DNA of 64,000 bases from an uncultured Pelagibacteraceae bacterium (GTDB lineage: Bacteria > Pseudomonadota > Alphaproteobacteria > Pelagibacterales > Pelagibacteraceae). This document shows positions 43,034-52,730 of the stretch, in pieces. Below the pieces are notes generated by a model. The model was not told the origin of the DNA. It did not search any database and saw only the letters and a list, made by a program, of their open reading frames with translations. Position 1 is the stretch's first letter, and every line of letters begins with the position of its first letter. The position numbers and the translations under genes are program-made. Where the stretch lies: positions 21,953 through 85,952 of the forward strand of contig CACLZS010000004.1 of NCBI GenBank assembly GCA_902611465.1, in the 5' to 3' direction.

Positions 43034-46008
43034 TTACCTTTAAGATTTTCTAAAGTCCTGGTAATAAATCTCGGAGTTAAAGTTTTTATTGGATTAACTG
43101 TACTTTTTAAATCATTTGGTGGTCCTTTAATTTTAAAACTGACACCAAATACACCTTCGCCCGTTTTGCTACCTACTAAAATTTTACCAAGTAAAGGAAT
43201 TTTGGCTATTGTATTATTAATAGTTGTTGCAGGCACTAAGGTTCCTCTTAAACTTGTTATCCTGTCTTTCTCAATATAACCCTCCATCATTATTGAAATA
43301 GCTGGTCCTAATGCATACATGTCCACAATCTCTATTAGATTGTTTTTTGTTCTGTAATCCATCTCAAATTCATTAAATCTTATTCCCTCACCCGTCAAAA
43401 AATCAGCAATTCCTTGTAAATCTGCAAGTGTAAGAATTTTTGCTAAAACTGGAACTTCTTTAACTTTAAAATTACTAATCTTGAGTTTTGACCTAGATGT
43501 ATTATCAATTTTGATTGAACTTAGTTTTAATTCACCTTTATCAAAACCTTTTATAAATTTATAATTATTTATAAATGGTTTTGGTTCTTGAATAAATATA
43601 TTTGTGATTTTTTCATTCTTAGCTGTTGTTCTATAAGAATAAGAGAATTGATTTTCTTTGTCCAAAACTCCATTAGCTTTAGCTAGTATTAATTTATTAT
43701 TTTTTATATCAAATTCGCCAACAAATTTTTTAAGATATTCATCTTTTTCTAAATATACCTTTTCTAAATTCAATATTACTGAAGTATTTAAATTTTCAAA
43801 GAAATTTGAAATCTTAGTTTCATTATTGCTCCTCAATAATTTTTCAATTATTTTTTCTCCATCGATTTGGTTTCCAATAAATTGATAATTATTTGAATTT
43901 TTTTTAATTTGAAAATTATTTATAACTCCCTTGCTATTAAAAAAATATGCATCAATTTTATCTACACTCTGCAATTTGAAATCATCGGATATATAGAGAT
44001 TATCTATTGAAATATAATTTTTGTTTTCTTTAAAACTGATTTTCTGTAAGTTAAATCCATTTGTAGATTTATTTAACAAAATTTCTAATTTTGATGGAAT
44101 ATTTTTTTTCTTTAAATATTGAATTTCATCAATTTTTAAATCACTATCATTTAAATTTAATAATGTATAAAGTTCATAATTATTTTCGCTACCTTTGTAT
44201 TTTATAAAAAAATTATCCTCTTTATTTTGTAATAAATATTTTCCATCTAGTTGAAAATTAATTATATCATTTGAATATTCAAATAAGATTTGAGGATTTT
44301 TGATAGTAATCTTATTGTCGAAACTTGTTAAATATTTTTTAATGAAATTTGATCTGTAATTAATATTTAAATTATCAAAATTTAAATTTGATTTTATATC
44401 AAATTTTTTAATGTTAAATGTGTCGTCAATCGATGCATTTATTGTAAAATTTGAATTTAGGTTTATTATTTGATCCTTTATTAAATTATGTTGTTCTTGA
44501 ATATCTAAATATTTTTTAAACTCTTTAGTATTAATTGTATTATTATCTGACTGTACAAATATTTCTACATCAGAGGTTTTATCGTTTTTTTTATCTAATT
44601 TGAGATTTATAATATTATTTTCTGACTCATTACCAAAATTTTTGTCTAAAAATGAGTAATTACTTTTTAAATCTACTTTTAATAATTGGTCTCCAAAAAT
44701 TATTTTAGTTTTAATATCTTTTAAGTACAGAACGTCTTGTATTTCTTTATTAAGTTCTAATTTATCTAAATAAATTTCTGAATCGACCAGGTAATTTTCT
44801 ATTTTGTTATTATAAACTTCAAATTTAAAGTTATTATCTGACTCTAAATTAATTTTTTTATCAGATAAAAGTTTGGGATCTAAATCTATAAAGTTTAAAA
44901 AAATTTTAGGATCTAAGAGTGCTTTTCCATTTCTTATATTTCCTTTTATCATTATTTTTTGATTTTTTTTACTATTTAAAGATAATTTTAAATTATTATT
45001 TTTAAATTCATTCTTTAATTTTAAATCGTCTAAAAAAGCAAAGTAGGTATCAAGCTCAGCAGTAAATTTTTCATTTTCAAATTTAGAATTAATTTTACCC
45101 TCTTTTAAAAAAATTAAATTTTGGTATTTATTATTAAAATGAATTTCATCAAAATTTAAAACTGAATCAATTTTGATATTTTTAATTTCTTTATTTTTAT
45201 TTAATTTAAAGGAGAATGAATTTTTACTCTGAAACAAAATATCTTTATTAGACAAATAATCTTTTTTTATATTTGTAAATTTAAATATTAAGTTTGGGTT
45301 TATTAATGCTTTAGTATTTTCTATATCTCCTTCAACATAATATACCCCTGATTTTTCTCCTTTTACATCTAATCTTTTTGATGAAAAAATTATCTTTTGA
45401 TAAATGAAATTTAAATTTGAAATTTTAGTTATTCTATCCTGAGTCTGAAAATTAAAATTTAAGTCATTTAAACTTTCATATCCTGGTATATTTAATTTTG
45501 CATTGCTCACTGAGCCTGAAATAAAATAAGAGAGAGACTCTTGTCTTTTGCTATCTAATTTAGCATCTAGTTCAAAATTTAATAACCCTTCTTTGATCTG
45601 ACTATAAAATATGTATCTAGATAGATTATAGTCTATTGTATTTAAGAATGATGTAACATCTTTTATTAAATTACTTGCAGATTTTATTTTTATATTTTTT
45701 ATTGAACTTTCATTCTTTAAAAATTTTATCAAATTTAAATTTATATCTACATTTGAAATTTTAATTGTATTGAATTCTGCAATTAAATTTGCATTCTTAG
45801 TGTTAATATTAATTGCTCTCTCACTTAGATTTAACTTAATATAAACATTCTCAGTTTGAAGTGTTAGTTTTGAGTTTAAGTCTTTAACTTTATTATTTAT
45901 AAAATTATTAAATTTATCTGTTTTTATTCCATAAATACTTAAATATGAAATGCATATACCTAAAATTAAAAAAATTGATATACCTGTAATTAATATTTTC
46001 TTAGGCAT
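43030..46008 (-). CDS. AsmA/YhdP-like envelope protein (DUF3971-type)
   Basis: A 992-residue protein with one N-terminal membrane segment (ILITGISIFLILGICISYL) and a very long, Asn/Lys/Ile-rich periplasmic part of repeating short beta-strands. The conserved C-terminal block (LAKILTLADLQGIADFLTGEGIRF, beginning LAKILTLADLQ, then YALGPAISIMMEGYI and LVPATTINNTIAKIPLLGKIL) is that of YhdP/AsmA-type proteins, which are thought to move phospholipid to the outer membrane. It overlaps the prfB stop by 8 bases, so it is cotranscribed with pbp1A and prfB. Confidence 0.82.
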   Translation of the reverse strand: MPKKILITGISIFLILGICISYLSIYGIKTDKFNNFINNKVKDLNSKLTLQTENVYIKLNLSERAININTKNANLIAEFNTIKISNVDINLNLIKFLKNESSIKNIKIKSASNLIKDVTSFLNTIDYNLSRYIFYSQIKEGLLNFELDAKLDSKRQESLSYFISGSVSNAKLNIPGYESLNDLNFNFQTQDRITKISNLNFIYQKIIFSSKRLDVKGEKSGVYYVEGDIENTKALINPNLIFKFTNIKKDYLSNKDILFQSKNSFSFKLNKNKEIKNIKIDSVLNFDEIHFNNKYQNLIFLKEGKINSKFENEKFTAELDTYFAFLDDLKLKNEFKNNNLKLSLNSKKNQKIMIKGNIRNGKALLDPKIFLNFIDLDPKLLSDKKINLESDNNFKFEVYNNKIENYLVDSEIYLDKLELNKEIQDVLYLKDIKTKIIFGDQLLKVDLKSNYSFLDKNFGNESENNIINLKLDKKNDKTSDVEIFVQSDNNTINTKEFKKYLDIQEQHNLIKDQIINLNSNFTINASIDDTFNIKKFDIKSNLNFDNLNINYRSNFIKKYLTSFDNKITIKNPQILFEYSNDIINFQLDGKYLLQNKEDNFFIKYKGSENNYELYTLLNLNDSDLKIDEIQYLKKKNIPSKLEILLNKSTNGFNLQKISFKENKNYISIDNLYISDDFKLQSVDKIDAYFFNSKGVINNFQIKKNSNNYQFIGNQIDGEKIIEKLLRSNNETKISNFFENLNTSVILNLEKVYLEKDEYLKKFVGEFDIKNNKLILAKANGVLDKENQFSYSYRTTAKNEKITNIFIQEPKPFINNYKFIKGFDKGELKLSSIKIDNTSRSKLKISNFKVKEVPVLAKILTLADLQGIADFLTGEGIRFNEFEMDYRTKNNLIEIVDMYALGPAISIMMEGYIEKDRITSLRGTLVPATTINNTIAKIPLLGKILVGSKTGEGVFGVSFKIKGPPNDLKSTVNPIKTLTPRFITRTLENLKGN

Positions 46009-47099
46009 TTAATTTATATAAAGAGTTTTCTAAAAATTCATCTATTTCTCCATCTAAAACCTTATCTGGATTTGAATTTTCGTAGTTCGTTCTGTTGTCT
46101 TTCACCATTCTGTAAGGATGTAATACATATGATCTTATTTGATGTCCCCAACCAATTTCTGATTTTGAGCTTTCAATATTATCACTCTCTTTTTTTCTCT
46201 TTTGTATTTCGTTTTCATAAAGTCTTGCTTTTAGCATGTTCATGCAAGTTTCTTTATTTTTATGTTGTGATCTTTCGTTTTGACATTGGACAACAATTTT
46301 ACTTGGAATATGAGTAATTCTTACTGCACTATCAGTTGTATTAACGTGTTGTCCACCTGCTCCACTTGATCTGTAAGTATCAATTCTTAAGTCTTTGTCT
46401 AATACCTCAATATCTATATTCTCACTTATAACTGGGTAAACCCAAACGCTCGCAAAGCTAGTATGTCTTCTTGCACCTGAGTCAAATGGGGAGATTCTTA
46501 CCAAACGGTGTATTCCAGACTCTGATTTTAAAAAACCATAAATATATTCTCCAGAAATTTTAATAACTGAAGACTTTATGCCTGCCTCATCACCTCTATG
46601 CTCACTAATCAATTCAACATTATATCCTCGATCAGATGCCCACTTCATATACATTCTTCTCAACATTTGAGCCCAATCTTGACTCTCAGTACCTCCTGCA
46701 CCTGCATGAAATTCTAAATAACTATCTAAAGTATCATTTTCATTTGAAAGAAAACATTTGATCTCTAATTTTTTTAAATCTTTTTTTAAATTTAAAAATT
46801 TATTTAAAGTTTCTAGAATTAATGGTTTGTCATTTTCCTCGCTTGCAAGCTTAAAAATATCATATAACTCATCAATCTCTCTTTCTGATTGTTTATGAGA
46901 GCCTAATAGATCGTCATATCCTTTTTTTTCTTTTAATATTTTTTCAGCTTTTTTTCTATCATCCCAGAATTTTGGGTCTTCTATAAGGATGTTAAGTTTA
47001 TTTCTTTTTAAAAGAATATCTTGTGTTTCAAAGAAACTCCTTAATTCTATGATTTATTTTAATTACCTCAGACTTAAATTTTTCTATTTCTTGTTCCAT
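46001..47099 (-). CDS. prfB: Peptide chain release factor 2, with programmed +1 frameshift
   Basis: RF2 recognises UGA and UAA stops. Reading starts at ATG 47097-47099, runs 23 codons (MEQEIEKFKSEVIKINHRIK then EFL) to an in-frame TGA at 47028-47030, and resumes after a one-base skip with ETQDILLKRNKLNILIEDPK to the stop at 46001. Joined length is 365 residues, the same as E. coli RF2. Domain marks are GAGGTESQDWAQML, the peptidyl-hydrolysis GGQ in RSSGAGGQHVNTTDSAVRITH, and the SPF anticodon-like motif in RISPFDSGARRHTSF. A gene call beginning at 46666 would lack the N-terminal 144 residues. The start overlaps the PBP1A stop (TAATG). Confidence 0.96.
47028..47042 (-). promoter_or_regulatory. 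RF2 autoregulatory frameshift site
   Basis: On the minus strand the order is AAGGAG (47042-47037), TTT, CTT, TGA (47030-47028). The Shine-Dalgarno-like AAGGAG lies 3 bases before the CTT-TGA slip site, the same spacing as in E. coli prfB. When RF2 is scarce the ribosome slips from CTT to TTT and continues. The base after TGA is A here, not the C that is usual at RF2 sites. Confidence 0.93.
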
Positions 47100-49438
47100 T
47101 AATAAAATTTTAAAATATTTTTTTTATATTTGTTTAATTTATAATTATCATTACTACTATATATTTGATTTTCAATTTTTTCTTTTTTGTAAGACTCAAT
47201 AATTGTCTGTTTTGAACCAAAATCTGCTTTTTTTCCTGTCTCCGCATCTATGACCATCATTTTAATTCCTTTTGCAATTTTAAAAGGTCTGGCTTCATAT
47301 TTATTGACTGCTTTTGTTATAAAATCTTTAAAAATTGGCAGAGCAGTTTTAGACCCTGTTTCATATTTTCCTAATTTTTTAGGACTATCATATCCCACAT
47401 ATACTCCAACAACTAAATTTGATGTAAAACCAATAAACCACGTATCAGTATTATTATTTGTCGTACCAGTTTTACCTGCTAGTTGCAAATTCAAATCTTT
47501 TAAACGTTTTCCAGTACCTCTTTGAATTACACCTTCTAATATAGATGTCATTTGATATGCAGTTTGTGGAGAGAAAATTTGTTTATAATTACTTTTTATA
47601 GTGGGAACATTATTACCGTTAAAAGATATTTTATCACAATTTTCACAAAACCTTTTTTCATTTTTAGATATTGTAATTCCTTCACTATCTTGAATTCTAT
47701 CAATTATTATTGGTGCAACTAATTTACCACCATTTACAAATGAACAATAAGCACTAGTAATATTCAATAATGTTGTCTCCGCTGATCCTAGTGAAACTGA
47801 CAATAATTCATCAGGATTATCATAAATATTAAGTTTTTTTGAAAAATTGATAATTTTGTCTATTCCTAAACTCTGTGAAATTCTAACAGTCATTAGATTT
47901 CTAGACTTCTCAACGCCAGTTCTTAATGTGGAAAGACCGTAAAACTTTTTTCCATAATTTTCAGGTTTCCACATTTTAAGATCTTCACCTTGATCTAGAA
48001 CAATTGGCGCATCAAGAATTAATGAAGATGGAGTGTAGTTATTTTCTAAAGCAAGAGCATATATAAATGGCTTGAAAGCAGATCCAGGCTGCCTCTTGGC
48101 TTGAGTAACTCTATTAAATTCACTTCTTTTAAAACTAAAACCACCTGTCATTGCTAAAACTCTTCCACTATATGGATCCATAACAACTATCCCTCCATTA
48201 ACATTTGGCAATTGTCTTAAACTGAATATTCCATCAGAAATTTTTTTTACATAAATTAAGTCATTTATTTTAAATATTTCACTAAAATTTTTTCTTGTCC
48301 AATTAATATCTTCATAGCTTATAGTGCCTATTTCTTTGTCTGATGTTTCAATTACAGTCTCAAATTTATCTATTCTTTTAACAATAGCTATTTTCCAACC
48401 TAAAGTTCTTTCTAGTTGATATTTATCTAAATTTTTATACCAATCTTTATATTTACGGTTTTCTAAAGGACCTCGCCATCCTTTTCTCTTATCATATTCT
48501 AATAACCCTTTTCTCAAAGAAACTGCAGCCAAATTTTGAATTTCTAAATTAATTGGAGTTTTTATATTAAAACCTTGTTTATGGACTTTATCATATCCAT
48601 AGTCTCTTATTATTTTTTTTCTTATCTCTTCTACAAAGTACCTCGTATCTTCAAGAAAAATCCTTTTTCTTTTTTTTAGAATAATTTCTGAATTTATAAA
48701 TTCTTTATATTTATCTTTAGAAATATAATTATTCTCGTAAATATTTTTTAATACTAAATTTCTTCTATAGGTTGCCAATTCTTTATTTTTATAAGGATTA
48801 TATTTACTTGGGGCCTTAGGTAATGCAGCCAACAAAGCTGACTCTGCATAATTTAACTCGCCAATTGGTTTGTTAAAATATCTTAGACTTGCAGATGCTA
48901 TACCATAAGATCCTTCACCTAAGTAAATTTGATTTAAGTAAAGTTCTAATATTCTCTCTTTCGATAAAGCTCTCTCAATTCTAAATGCTAAAATAGCTTC
49001 TTTTATTTTTCTATCCAAGCTTACTTCGTTAGATAAAAGAAAGTTTTTAGCAACTTGTTGTGTAATTGTGGATGCTCCCTCGAGTCTATTTGATTTAATT
49101 AAATTAAAAATATTATTTTTCACAGCCCTTAAAACACCTTTTGCATCAACTCCTGGGTGTTTAAAAAAATTTTTGTCTTCTGAGGATAAAAAAGAATAGA
49201 TTATTTTTTTGGGAATTGCGTTGAAAGGAATAAAAATTCTTTTTTCAGTTGAAAAATCACTAATCAATACACCATTTCCAGAATATACTTTGCTTGATAC
49301 TGGCGGTTTATAATTTTTTAAAAACTTATAATCTGGCAACTTATTTGAATAATTCCACAGAATAAAGAAGATGGCTGTAAACACCAAAAATGAAATTATT
49401 ATAAATGTTAATATAAATTTTTTAAACAATTTGCTCAT
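47099..49438 (-). CDS. mrcA: Penicillin-binding protein 1A
   Basis: A 779-residue bifunctional peptidoglycan synthase anchored by one N-terminal membrane segment. The GT51 glycosyltransferase domain (about 50-230) shows the catalytic SSEDKNFFKHPGVD and EGASTITQQVAKNFLL. The transpeptidase has SxxK in RQPGSAFKPFIYALAL, SxN in KSRNLMTVR and KTG in AGKTGTTNNNTDTW. An OB-like linker (EDINWTRKNF region) lies between. It heads the leftward group pbp1A-prfB-yhdP-like and is divergent from rne (82 bases between starts). Confidence 0.96.
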   Translation of the reverse strand: MSKLFKKFILTFIIISFLVFTAIFFILWNYSNKLPDYKFLKNYKPPVSSKVYSGNGVLISDFSTEKRIFIPFNAIPKKIIYSFLSSEDKNFFKHPGVDAKGVLRAVKNNIFNLIKSNRLEGASTITQQVAKNFLLSNEVSLDRKIKEAILAFRIERALSKERILELYLNQIYLGEGSYGIASASLRYFNKPIGELNYAESALLAALPKAPSKYNPYKNKELATYRRNLVLKNIYENNYISKDKYKEFINSEIILKKRKRIFLEDTRYFVEEIRKKIIRDYGYDKVHKQGFNIKTPINLEIQNLAAVSLRKGLLEYDKRKGWRGPLENRKYKDWYKNLDKYQLERTLGWKIAIVKRIDKFETVIETSDKEIGTISYEDINWTRKNFSEIFKINDLIYVKKISDGIFSLRQLPNVNGGIVVMDPYSGRVLAMTGGFSFKRSEFNRVTQAKRQPGSAFKPFIYALALENNYTPSSLILDAPIVLDQGEDLKMWKPENYGKKFYGLSTLRTGVEKSRNLMTVRISQSLGIDKIINFSKKLNIYDNPDELLSVSLGSAETTLLNITSAYCSFVNGGKLVAPIIIDRIQDSEGITISKNEKRFCENCDKISFNGNNVPTIKSNYKQIFSPQTAYQMTSILEGVIQRGTGKRLKDLNLQLAGKTGTTNNNTDTWFIGFTSNLVVGVYVGYDSPKKLGKYETGSKTALPIFKDFITKAVNKYEARPFKIAKGIKMMVIDAETGKKADFGSKQTIIESYKKEKIENQIYSSNDNYKLNKYKKNILKFY

Positions 49439-49520
49439 TTTAGTTTAAATTATTGATCGAATTTGTTAAAGATAAGGCACCGAATTTAAAAATAAAACTA
49501 ATGAAAAATAATCAAAATTT

Positions 49521-51281
49521 ATGTCAAAAAATTTATATATCGATGCATCGCATCCAAATGAAACTAGAGTTGTTCTTAAAAAAGATGATCATATTGAAGA
49601 TTACGAATATGAAAGTGTAAATAACACATTAATAAAAAATAATATTTATTTAGGAAAAGTCAGCAGAATAGAGCCATCACTTCAAGCAGCATTTGTTGAT
49701 TTTGGTAGAGACAGACATGGGTTTCTATCATTTAACGATATTCAATCTGATTACTATCAGTTACCTCATAGCGATTTAGAAAAAATAAAACAAGAGGAAG
49801 AAAAAGTAAGAGAAGAACTTTCTAAGGAAAGTGAAAACACAGAAAACCAAATTTTAGAAGGTAATGAAGAAATAAAAATTAATGATCCAGTTGAGAAATT
49901 AGAGGACTTAAATAAGGATAAAATTAACGAAAAAAAATTTCCATCTAAAAGATACAAAATTCAAGAAGTAATAAAACCAAATCAAGTAATATTAGTGCAA
50001 GTTTTAAAAGATGAAAGAGGATTTAAAGGAGCAGCGCTTAGTACATTTATAAGTATAGCGGGTAAATATATTGTTTTAATGCCAAATACTGCAAAAGGTG
50101 GCGGAATTTCGAGAAAAATATTTAACCCTGGGGATAGAAAAAAAATTCGAAAGATTTTAAATGAAATCGAAATTCCGAAAGAAATGGGAATTATAGTTAG
50201 AACAGCCGGATCCAATAAAACAAAAAATGAAATCGAAGGTGACCTTAATAATTTAATATTAATTTGGAATTCTATTAAAGATAATGCATTAAATTCAATT
50301 GCACCATCTTTAATTCATCAAGAAAGTGATATAATAAAAAGAAGCATAAGGGACATGTATGATGATGAAACACAAAGCATAATTGTCGAAGGAAATGAGG
50401 GATATCAGAAAACAAAAAGTTATATGAAGCTTATGATGCCAAAGCAATTAAAAAAAGTTAAAAAATTTAGAGAAAAACTTCCTCTTTTCTTTAAAGAAAA
50501 TATTGAGAGAAAACTATTTGAAATTTTTAAGACAGAAGTAAAACTTAATTCTGGTGGCTACTTAGTAATTAATCCTACTGAGGCTTTAGTTTCTATTGAT
50601 ATAAATTCAGGTAAATCTATTAAGCAAAAAAATGTTGAAAGCACTGCTTTAGACACGAATCTTGAAGCTGCTGAAGAAATAGCAAGGCAGATTAAGATAA
50701 GAGATTTGTCAGGTTTAATTATTATTGACTTTATAGATATGCTTAGTTTCGCCAATCGTAAGCAAGTTGAAAGAAGATTAAAAGAGAGATGTAGAAATGA
50801 TAGAGCAAGGATTCAAATAGGAAGGATAAGTAATTTTGGACTTCTTGAAATGTCAAGACAACGACTTAGAGAAAGTAATGTTAAATGGTCAATAAAATTA
50901 ACAAATGAGACACAAGCTTTAAAAGTGATCAAATTAATTGAAATTAAAACACTAGAAAACACTGCTAAAGTCATACAGGTAAAAATTAATGAAAAAATTT
51001 TTAATTATATTGAAAATAATTTTAGTGAGGACCTAAATTATTTTAAAAAAAAAAATAAGATTAAAATTAATCTAAATATTGATCAAAATTTAAGTTTACA
51101 GGAATATAGCATGGAGTTTAAATCTAAATCAGGCAAAATATTAGAAACAATTCAAAAAATAGAGAGTTTGCATAAAATTGTTGAGGATAAAAAAGAACAT
51201 AATCTAAAAGAGACTAAAAAAAATATAAAATTTAAAAAAAAAAAATTTAAAAAAAAACAAAACTTCAAGAAAAAAAACTAA
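49521..51281 (+). CDS. rne: Ribonuclease E/G lacking the zinc-link cysteines
   Basis: A 586-residue RNase E/G-type endonuclease for rRNA processing and mRNA decay. The S1 domain (about 35-195) is split by an acidic, Glu/Lys-rich insertion of roughly 60 residues. The catalytic metal ligands are D360 (SIDINSGKS) and D403 (IIIDFIDM), with the same 43-residue spacing as E. coli D303 and D346. After EMSRQRL (443-449) the sequence goes straight to RESNVKWSIKLTNE, with no CPxCxG zinc-link motif. The long C-terminal scaffold of enterobacterial RNase E is absent; only a poly-Lys tail remains. Its stop shares CTAA with thiG. Confidence 0.9.
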   Translation: MSKNLYIDASHPNETRVVLKKDDHIEDYEYESVNNTLIKNNIYLGKVSRIEPSLQAAFVDFGRDRHGFLSFNDIQSDYYQLPHSDLEKIKQEEEKVREELSKESENTENQILEGNEEIKINDPVEKLEDLNKDKINEKKFPSKRYKIQEVIKPNQVILVQVLKDERGFKGAALSTFISIAGKYIVLMPNTAKGGGISRKIFNPGDRKKIRKILNEIEIPKEMGIIVRTAGSNKTKNEIEGDLNNLILIWNSIKDNALNSIAPSLIHQESDIIKRSIRDMYDDETQSIIVEGNEGYQKTKSYMKLMMPKQLKKVKKFREKLPLFFKENIERKLFEIFKTEVKLNSGGYLVINPTEALVSIDINSGKSIKQKNVESTALDTNLEAAEEIARQIKIRDLSGLIIIDFIDMLSFANRKQVERRLKERCRNDRARIQIGRISNFGLLEMSRQRLRESNVKWSIKLTNETQALKVIKLIEIKTLENTAKVIQVKINEKIFNYIENNFSEDLNYFKKKNKIKINLNIDQNLSLQEYSMEFKSKSGKILETIQKIESLHKIVEDKKEHNLKETKKNIKFKKKKFKKKQNFKKKN

Positions 51282-52051
51282 ATTAGTCCTTTTTTAGTTG
51301 TAGAAGGTGAACCTTTCAGATTTGGTTTTATTCTTCCAGAAAGATAAGATTTTCTTCCTGATATAACAGCATATTTCATTGACTCCGCCATTTGATATGG
51401 ATTCTTAGCTTTAGCTATAGCTGTATTTATCAAAACTGCGTCACATCCCATTTCCATTGCCTCTACAGCATCAGAAGCTTGACCTATTCCAGCATCAATT
51501 ATGAGGGGAACCTTAGTTTGTTGTCTCAATATCTTAATATTTGTTTTATTTTGGATACCTAGTCCAGAACCAATTGGAGCTGCAAGAGGCATAATTGCTG
51601 ACGCTCCAGAATTTTCTAATCTTTTACACATTAAAGGATCATCGTTACAATATACCATAACTTTAAAACCTTCTTTTGTCAGAATTTCAGTTGACTTTAA
51701 AGTTTCAATCATTTCAGGAAATAAGTTTTTTTTATCTCCAAGAACCTCCAATTTAACAAGTTTCCATCCACCAATTTCTCTTGCAAGTCTTAATGTTCTT
51801 AAAGCCTCTTTTGAATTAAAACAACCAGCAGTATTTGGCAAATAAGTAATTTTTTTCGGATTGATGTAATCCATTAATAAAGGTTTAGTTTTATCAGAAA
51901 TATTAACTCTTCTTACGGCTACTGTAACAATATCTGCACCAGAAATTTTTATTGCTTTTGCACACTCTTTCAAAGTTCTATATTTCCCAGTTCCTACTAT
52001 AAGTCTAGACTTAAATTTCTTATCTGCAATTTTTAAAATATCTGATTTCAT
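51278..52051 (-). CDS. thiG: Thiazole synthase ThiG
   Basis: A 257-residue TIM-barrel enzyme that forms the thiazole phosphate ring of thiamin. SRLIVGTGKYRTLKE, TVAVRRVNI, YLPNTAGCFNSKEALRTLRLARE, the catalytic Lys in WKLVKLEVLGDKK, and VPLIIDAGIGQASDAVEAMEMGCDAVL (start VPLIIDAGIGQASDAVEAME) are all typical. It overlaps the thiS stop by 1 base. This fits the general SAR11 picture of thiazole synthesis with the pyrimidine moiety obtained elsewhere; thiC is not visible here, but the window is too small to conclude. Confidence 0.95.
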   Translation of the reverse strand: MKSDILKIADKKFKSRLIVGTGKYRTLKECAKAIKISGADIVTVAVRRVNISDKTKPLLMDYINPKKITYLPNTAGCFNSKEALRTLRLAREIGGWKLVKLEVLGDKKNLFPEMIETLKSTEILTKEGFKVMVYCNDDPLMCKRLENSGASAIMPLAAPIGSGLGIQNKTNIKILRQQTKVPLIIDAGIGQASDAVEAMEMGCDAVLINTAIAKAKNPYQMAESMKYAVISGRKSYLSGRIKPNLKGSPSTTKKGLI

Positions 52052-52269
52052 TAACCACCACCTATAAAATGTACAATTTCTATTCTATCTTTATTCTTTA
52101 AATAAATTTGACTTAATTTTTTTTTATCAACAATTTTTTCATTTAATTCTATTGCAACTTTATTAATTGGGGTTTTTAACTTCTCAATAAGATTTTTTAT
52201 AGAAAATTTTACATTTACGGTCAAAAGCTTGCCATTGACAACTATTTTTATTTTATTTTTTTTGTTCAT
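52051..52269 (-). CDS. thiS: Sulfur carrier protein ThiS
   Basis: A 72-residue ubiquitin-like sulfur carrier for ThiG. IVVNGKLLTVNVKFSIKNLI at the start, VAIELNEKIV in the middle and the C-terminal VHFIGGG with the Gly-Gly terminus for thiocarboxylate formation are diagnostic. It immediately precedes thiG (1-base overlap). Only 17 bases separate its start from that of divergent aroQ, so there is no room for two ordinary promoters between them. Confidence 0.94.
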   Translation of the reverse strand: MNKKNKIKIVVNGKLLTVNVKFSIKNLIEKLKTPINKVAIELNEKIVDKKKLSQIYLKNKDRIEIVHFIGGG

Positions 52270-52286
52270 ATAATATAAATCTTCTA

Positions 52287-52730
52287 ATGAGTAAATTAAT
52301 AATAATTAATGGGCCTAATCTTAATCTATTAGGTGAAAGAGAACAAACTCAATATGGTAGCAAAGACTACAAACATCTTGAAGAAATTTGTCTAAATAGA
52401 GCAAAAGATTTAAATATCGAAATTGAAATAAAACAATCAAATATTGAGGGAGATATTGTAAATATTATTCAAGATGCTCGTAAAATATATGATGGCATCA
52501 TAATTAATGCTGCTGGATATAGTCATACATCTGTTGCTATTAGAGATGCTTTGAGTATTTTTAAAAAACCTATAATAGAACTTCACATATCAAATATTTA
52601 TAAAAGAGAGGACTTTAGGCATAAATCCCTGATTAGTGCAGTTGTAACAGGTATAATTTGTGGACTAGGAATAAATGGCTATATTTTAGCCATAAACTCT
52701 ATGCATGAAATAATAAAAAATGAAAATTAA
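52287..52730 (+). CDS. aroQ: 3-Dehydroquinate dehydratase type II
   Basis: A 147-residue shikimate-pathway enzyme that dehydrates 3-dehydroquinate. IIINGPNLNLLGEREQTQYG with the catalytic Tyr, QSNIEGDIVNIIQDA, IINAAGYSHTSVAIRDAL, and ELHISNIYKREDFRHKSLIS with the catalytic His/Arg are present. It leads an aroQ-accB-accC operon, a common alphaproteobacterial order, and overlaps accB by 11 bases. Confidence 0.97.
   Translation: MSKLIIINGPNLNLLGEREQTQYGSKDYKHLEEICLNRAKDLNIEIEIKQSNIEGDIVNIIQDARKIYDGIIINAAGYSHTSVAIRDALSIFKKPIIELHISNIYKREDFRHKSLISAVVTGIICGLGINGYILAINSMHEIIKNEN

Noticed and set aside
43030..46008. Repeats in the AsmA/YhdP-like gene
   Set aside because: The recurring AAATTT-rich strings reflect Lys/Asn/Phe codon bias, not true sequence repeats.
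46001..46666. RF2 as a 221-residue protein starting at 46666
   Set aside because: The conserved upstream segment GAGGTESQDWAQ is in the same frame and continues to a canonical frameshift site, so the short start is an artefact.
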